DNA of 64,000 nt, taken from the NCBI RefSeq assembly GCF_011075055.1, contig NC_058137.1, forward strand, positions 16,415,463-16,479,462, written 5' to 3'. A program made the translations under genes and the position numbers. Positions within the stretch are counted from its first letter, which is position 1. Each line of letters starts with the position of its first letter. Positions 61,301 to 64,000 of this stretch are shown piece after piece. Under the pieces are notes generated by a model that was not told where the DNA came from, did not search any database, and saw only the letters and a list, made by a program, of their open reading frames with translations. The DNA is from Mangifera indica. Its lineage: Eukaryota; Streptophyta; Magnoliopsida; Sapindales; Anacardiaceae.

Positions 61301-62460
61301 TAAAACAATTTGAATATGACAAAAGGTGTTGACATTAGTCATTTCTATGACACCATTTACCCGAGTACTCTTGATCTTGGGAGACATAGATTACTATGTT
61401 ATTGGTTCTTGGGATAAGTTATTCTTTTGTAAAAAAAATGAGTTTATCTCTCTTTTGAGAGGGAAAATTTTGGACAATATAAATCCAAGTCCAACTACCT
61501 TCTCAACTTTCTTCTATATGCCTATAGTCAGTTGTAGCAACTGGGTTAGGTCAGGTCAACCAATCATAGGTGAACCTAAACCCAATATCTTTTACTCACA
61601 CTTGAAAGAAGACCCAAATCAAATACTTAGACATAGAAATCTCATACAGTAGTACATTTAATACTTACAAATATGTCATGATCAATCGACCGATGGACAA
61701 ATGTAATATATAAGTCTTTCTCTTCTACTTAAAATTTTAAATTTAAACTTAGCTATTTTTCTAGTCATGTTCCATAGACTGAATCGTGTGCGGCTATAGG
61801 TGTCAAGCAAAGATAACAGCATGAAGAGTAAACATTAAACAACAGTAAAGAGTCTAAGGGCCAATACAAGGTAAACCTCATAAAGTCGCACATAGTGAGG
61901 GAGTAGAGATTCATCCTCTCACTATTTCAATTGGTTGCCTTACTTATGCACACATGGTATGTGTTTGCCCCTAGATGTTTTGATGATGATAAAAACCTAA
62001 GTTAGAATATCTAACAAAGTTAATGGAATGCATTAAAACATCACAGAGATGATCGTTGGACCTGTATGAATAACTTATGCACACATCGTATATGTTGGAC
62101 CCTAACCTATGCATTAGTTGTTCATTCTTTTGGAATTTTGAAAAATTCTATTTGGCCTGTACCAATCATTCCATTAGATGTATAAACTATTCCAAGCATA
62201 TTTTGGTTACAGAATGATGTGTCAGCTCATTACTTTACATATTCCCTTGGAGTCAGTATGATCAAAGTCAAAGAAAAGAAGAATCAAAGTCAACGAAAAA
62301 GTCCAGACCATTCATGAAGGCATCCAGCCCGTTCATAGTACAAAAATTGCTTGGAACATTGGTCACTCATTCAATTGTTTCCTTCCTTATTACTTCTTCT
62401 GGAATTTTGAAGAAAGAGTCATTAAGGCCATAATGATTTATGCATTCAAATATACTGATT
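61301..62460. other. Intergenic / repeat-derived
   Basis: No supported gene. The 108-codon frame at 61326-61652 has no recognisable domain and is probably chance. Confidence 0.35.
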
Positions 62461-62464
62461 GGTA

Positions 62465-63355
62465 GAGTTAGCAATTTTTAACATGATCCATTAACTTGAC
62501 ATGACATGAAAAAAATTGGGTTACGATTGAGTTTTTTTGACACAAAATTTATCTCGGGTCAATCTAATATGACTTAAAATTAAATCTGACAGTGTTAGAG
62601 TTTACATAAAAGTAATCTAATACCACCCAAATTGACTCAATTGTTTAGACATTTATTATATAAATAAAATTTGTTAGAGATAAATTATAGAAATGTTGAA
62701 AGACAATTTCAATAGCAATTGAAATCTTTATAAATTGCATATAATTGTATCTTTATATATTTATAATTACTCTTTTTATTTTTTATTTAAATATTTTATT
62801 TTATTATTAAGCAGTAAAAATTTTATTTGATTAGTTAGATTATAGATATGTTTTAAAGGTCTTACTCATATTACAATTATATGTTATATCTTTATAGTAA
62901 AAATTTGAAAACTCTACATATTACATATAATTATATCTTTGTATAATTATAATTACTCATATTATATTATATTTTCATTCAAATATTTTATGTTATTATT
63001 AAGCAGTAAGAATTTGATTTGGTTGATAAAATTATTAACATGTTTTAAAAGTTCTATTATGTAAATTTTTAAACTATTTGTTAATAAGACAAAATGTTAT
63101 AGTGTTTGTTTTATTAATAATAGGCTAGGGTAATTTGATGAAGAAATTAAAACAATAAAAATACTTTGAAGAGTGAAAATAATAAATAATTTTTGGTTAA
63201 TTTATCTCAAATCAGGTCAATTCGAACATTAAAGGGTTAGGTTAGGGTTAAAATTTTTTGGTACAATTCTAATTTAAGTCATATTAGAGTTCAAGGTCTT
63301 TGACACGAAACCCAAACTAACATAATACGAACATAACCCACTGACACGAACTATC
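62465..63355. mobile_element. Inverted-repeat element (MITE-like), ~890 bp
   Basis: The left arm has AACATGATCCATTAACTTGACATGACA, GACACAAAATTTATCTC and CTAATATGACTTAAAATTAAA; the right arm has, inverted, TTTAAGTCATATTAGAG, TTTGACACGAAACCC and CATAACCCACTGACACGAAC. GACACGACCC-type ends of this sort are common in plant non-autonomous elements. Limits are approximate and no target duplication is assigned. Confidence 0.6.
62700..63060 (+). repeat. ~187-bp tandem duplication
   Basis: CATATAATTGTATCTTTATAT ... ATTATTAAGCAGTAAAAATTT ... ATGTTTTAAAGGTCT (from about 62738) recurs as CATATAATTATATCTTTGTAT ... ATTATTAAGCAGTAAGAATTT ... ATGTTTTAAAAGTTCT (from about 62925), lying inside the inverted-repeat element. 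Confidence 0.8.
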
Positions 63356-63360
63356 AAGTT

Positions 63361-63945
63361 GACTGATTGGTGAATATTAGTAGGAGCATTTATTGTCAAC
63401 TTTTGGGAACTTTGACCAAGATTGACCTTATATTGAAATTACCAATACCAACCATTCCCAAAAGACGTCTAGTCTATTCATGCACTGTTTTTTAAAGAAA
63501 ATCCTCTTTCTTCATTTCCAATGAGAAAATTTTCAAGATAATGACTCCATTATGTTTCAAGTAATATTTTTCACTATATAAGAAGCCATAATCAATTGAA
63601 GAGAGGTTAGAAAAACATATTAAAAAAATTCATACTCTTAGTCTCACAAAGCTTACAGTTATAATTATTTGAGAGATCTTGTGTGCTAACTTGTATTCTC
63701 AACCTTGTAGTGGCAATTTGATACGCAAAACTTATTGTGAACAAACAATTTAGGGTGAAATCCCATAAACTAATGTATTGGGCACAACCCCAGACAAATT
63801 ATGTGTAAAGAACATTCGAGTGCTAGTGGAACTACAAGACGGTTGGCTTTGGGAAGTGGACATAGGAGGCTTGCAAGAGAAAGCTTTGAACCACCATAAA
63901 ATTAGCTTTTATTTACTTTCTTTACTATTTCATATTAAATTATAA
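63361..63945. other. Intergenic
   Basis: Nothing recognised; short closed frames only. Confidence 0.35.
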
Positions 63946-63946
63946 G

Positions 63947-64000
63947 GCAAAGGACTATTTCACACCCAAGTTTTAGCTCAATCTTAATAATACACCTGTG
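63947..64000 (+). mobile_element. Left end of a second copy of the 13.7-kb Mutator-like element (cut by window edge)
   Basis: GGCAAAGGACTATTTCACACCC and then AAGTTTTAGCTCAATCTTAA match the TIR GGGAAAAGGACTACTTCCCACCC and ATCTTTTAGCCTATTCTCAA of the element at 13718. The remainder would lie beyond the window. Confidence 0.6.

Noticed and set aside
61326..61652. 108-codon plus-strand frame after the copia remnant
   Set aside because: No pol motif continues into it and no other family is recognisable; probably chance.

Overview
This is nuclear DNA from a dicot-type flowering plant. It is AT-rich, has genes with GT-AG introns (a class III peroxidase with the canonical four-exon layout and an SFT2-like gene with six exons), and most of its length is transposon-derived. 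I cannot name the species from the sequence.

Only three host genes are well supported. At the left edge is the last exon of a PHD-finger gene of the MMD1/At1g33420 type (to 464, + strand). A complete peroxidase closely resembling Arabidopsis PRX47 runs from 19107 to 20655 (+). A complete SFT2/Got1-like Golgi membrane protein gene runs from 37936 to 40704 (+). They show no functional link to each other.

The most striking object is an 11.9-kb Mutator-like element (MULE) at 905-12827, bounded by a perfect 9-bp target-site duplication. It carries two convergent, decayed genes: a MURA-type transposase (+) and a DUF1985/Ulp1-like cysteine-protease gene (-). Its two arms mirror each other. Each has a terminal inverted repeat, then tandemly repeated promoter (or promoter plus first exon) cassettes, then a 119-bp tandem array that appears to lie in the first intron of the gene reading inward. 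The transposase reading frame stays in register for about 1.6 kb and is broken only by stop codons, most of which fit C-to-T decay. The Ulp1 active-site cysteine codon reads as tyrosine. The right part of a related, older MULE lies at about 26.3-28.74 kb.

Right of the MULE are several small inverted-repeat elements (12.84-13.4, 13.72-14.62, 15.8-16.45 and 17.33-17.45 kb). From 21.56 to 26.07 kb is a decayed copia retrotransposon with short LTRs. From 34.0 to 37.7 kb is a decayed hAT transposase interrupted by a 947-bp G-rich hAT-type non-autonomous element with a perfect 8-bp duplication. The right third (42-61 kb) holds at least four diverged copies of one LTR family in both orientations, a gag-like remnant (-) and a copia integrase/reverse-transcriptase remnant (+). 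The last 1.5 kb contains an inverted-repeat element with an internal tandem duplication, and the final 50 bases look like the start of another copy of the 13.7-kb element.
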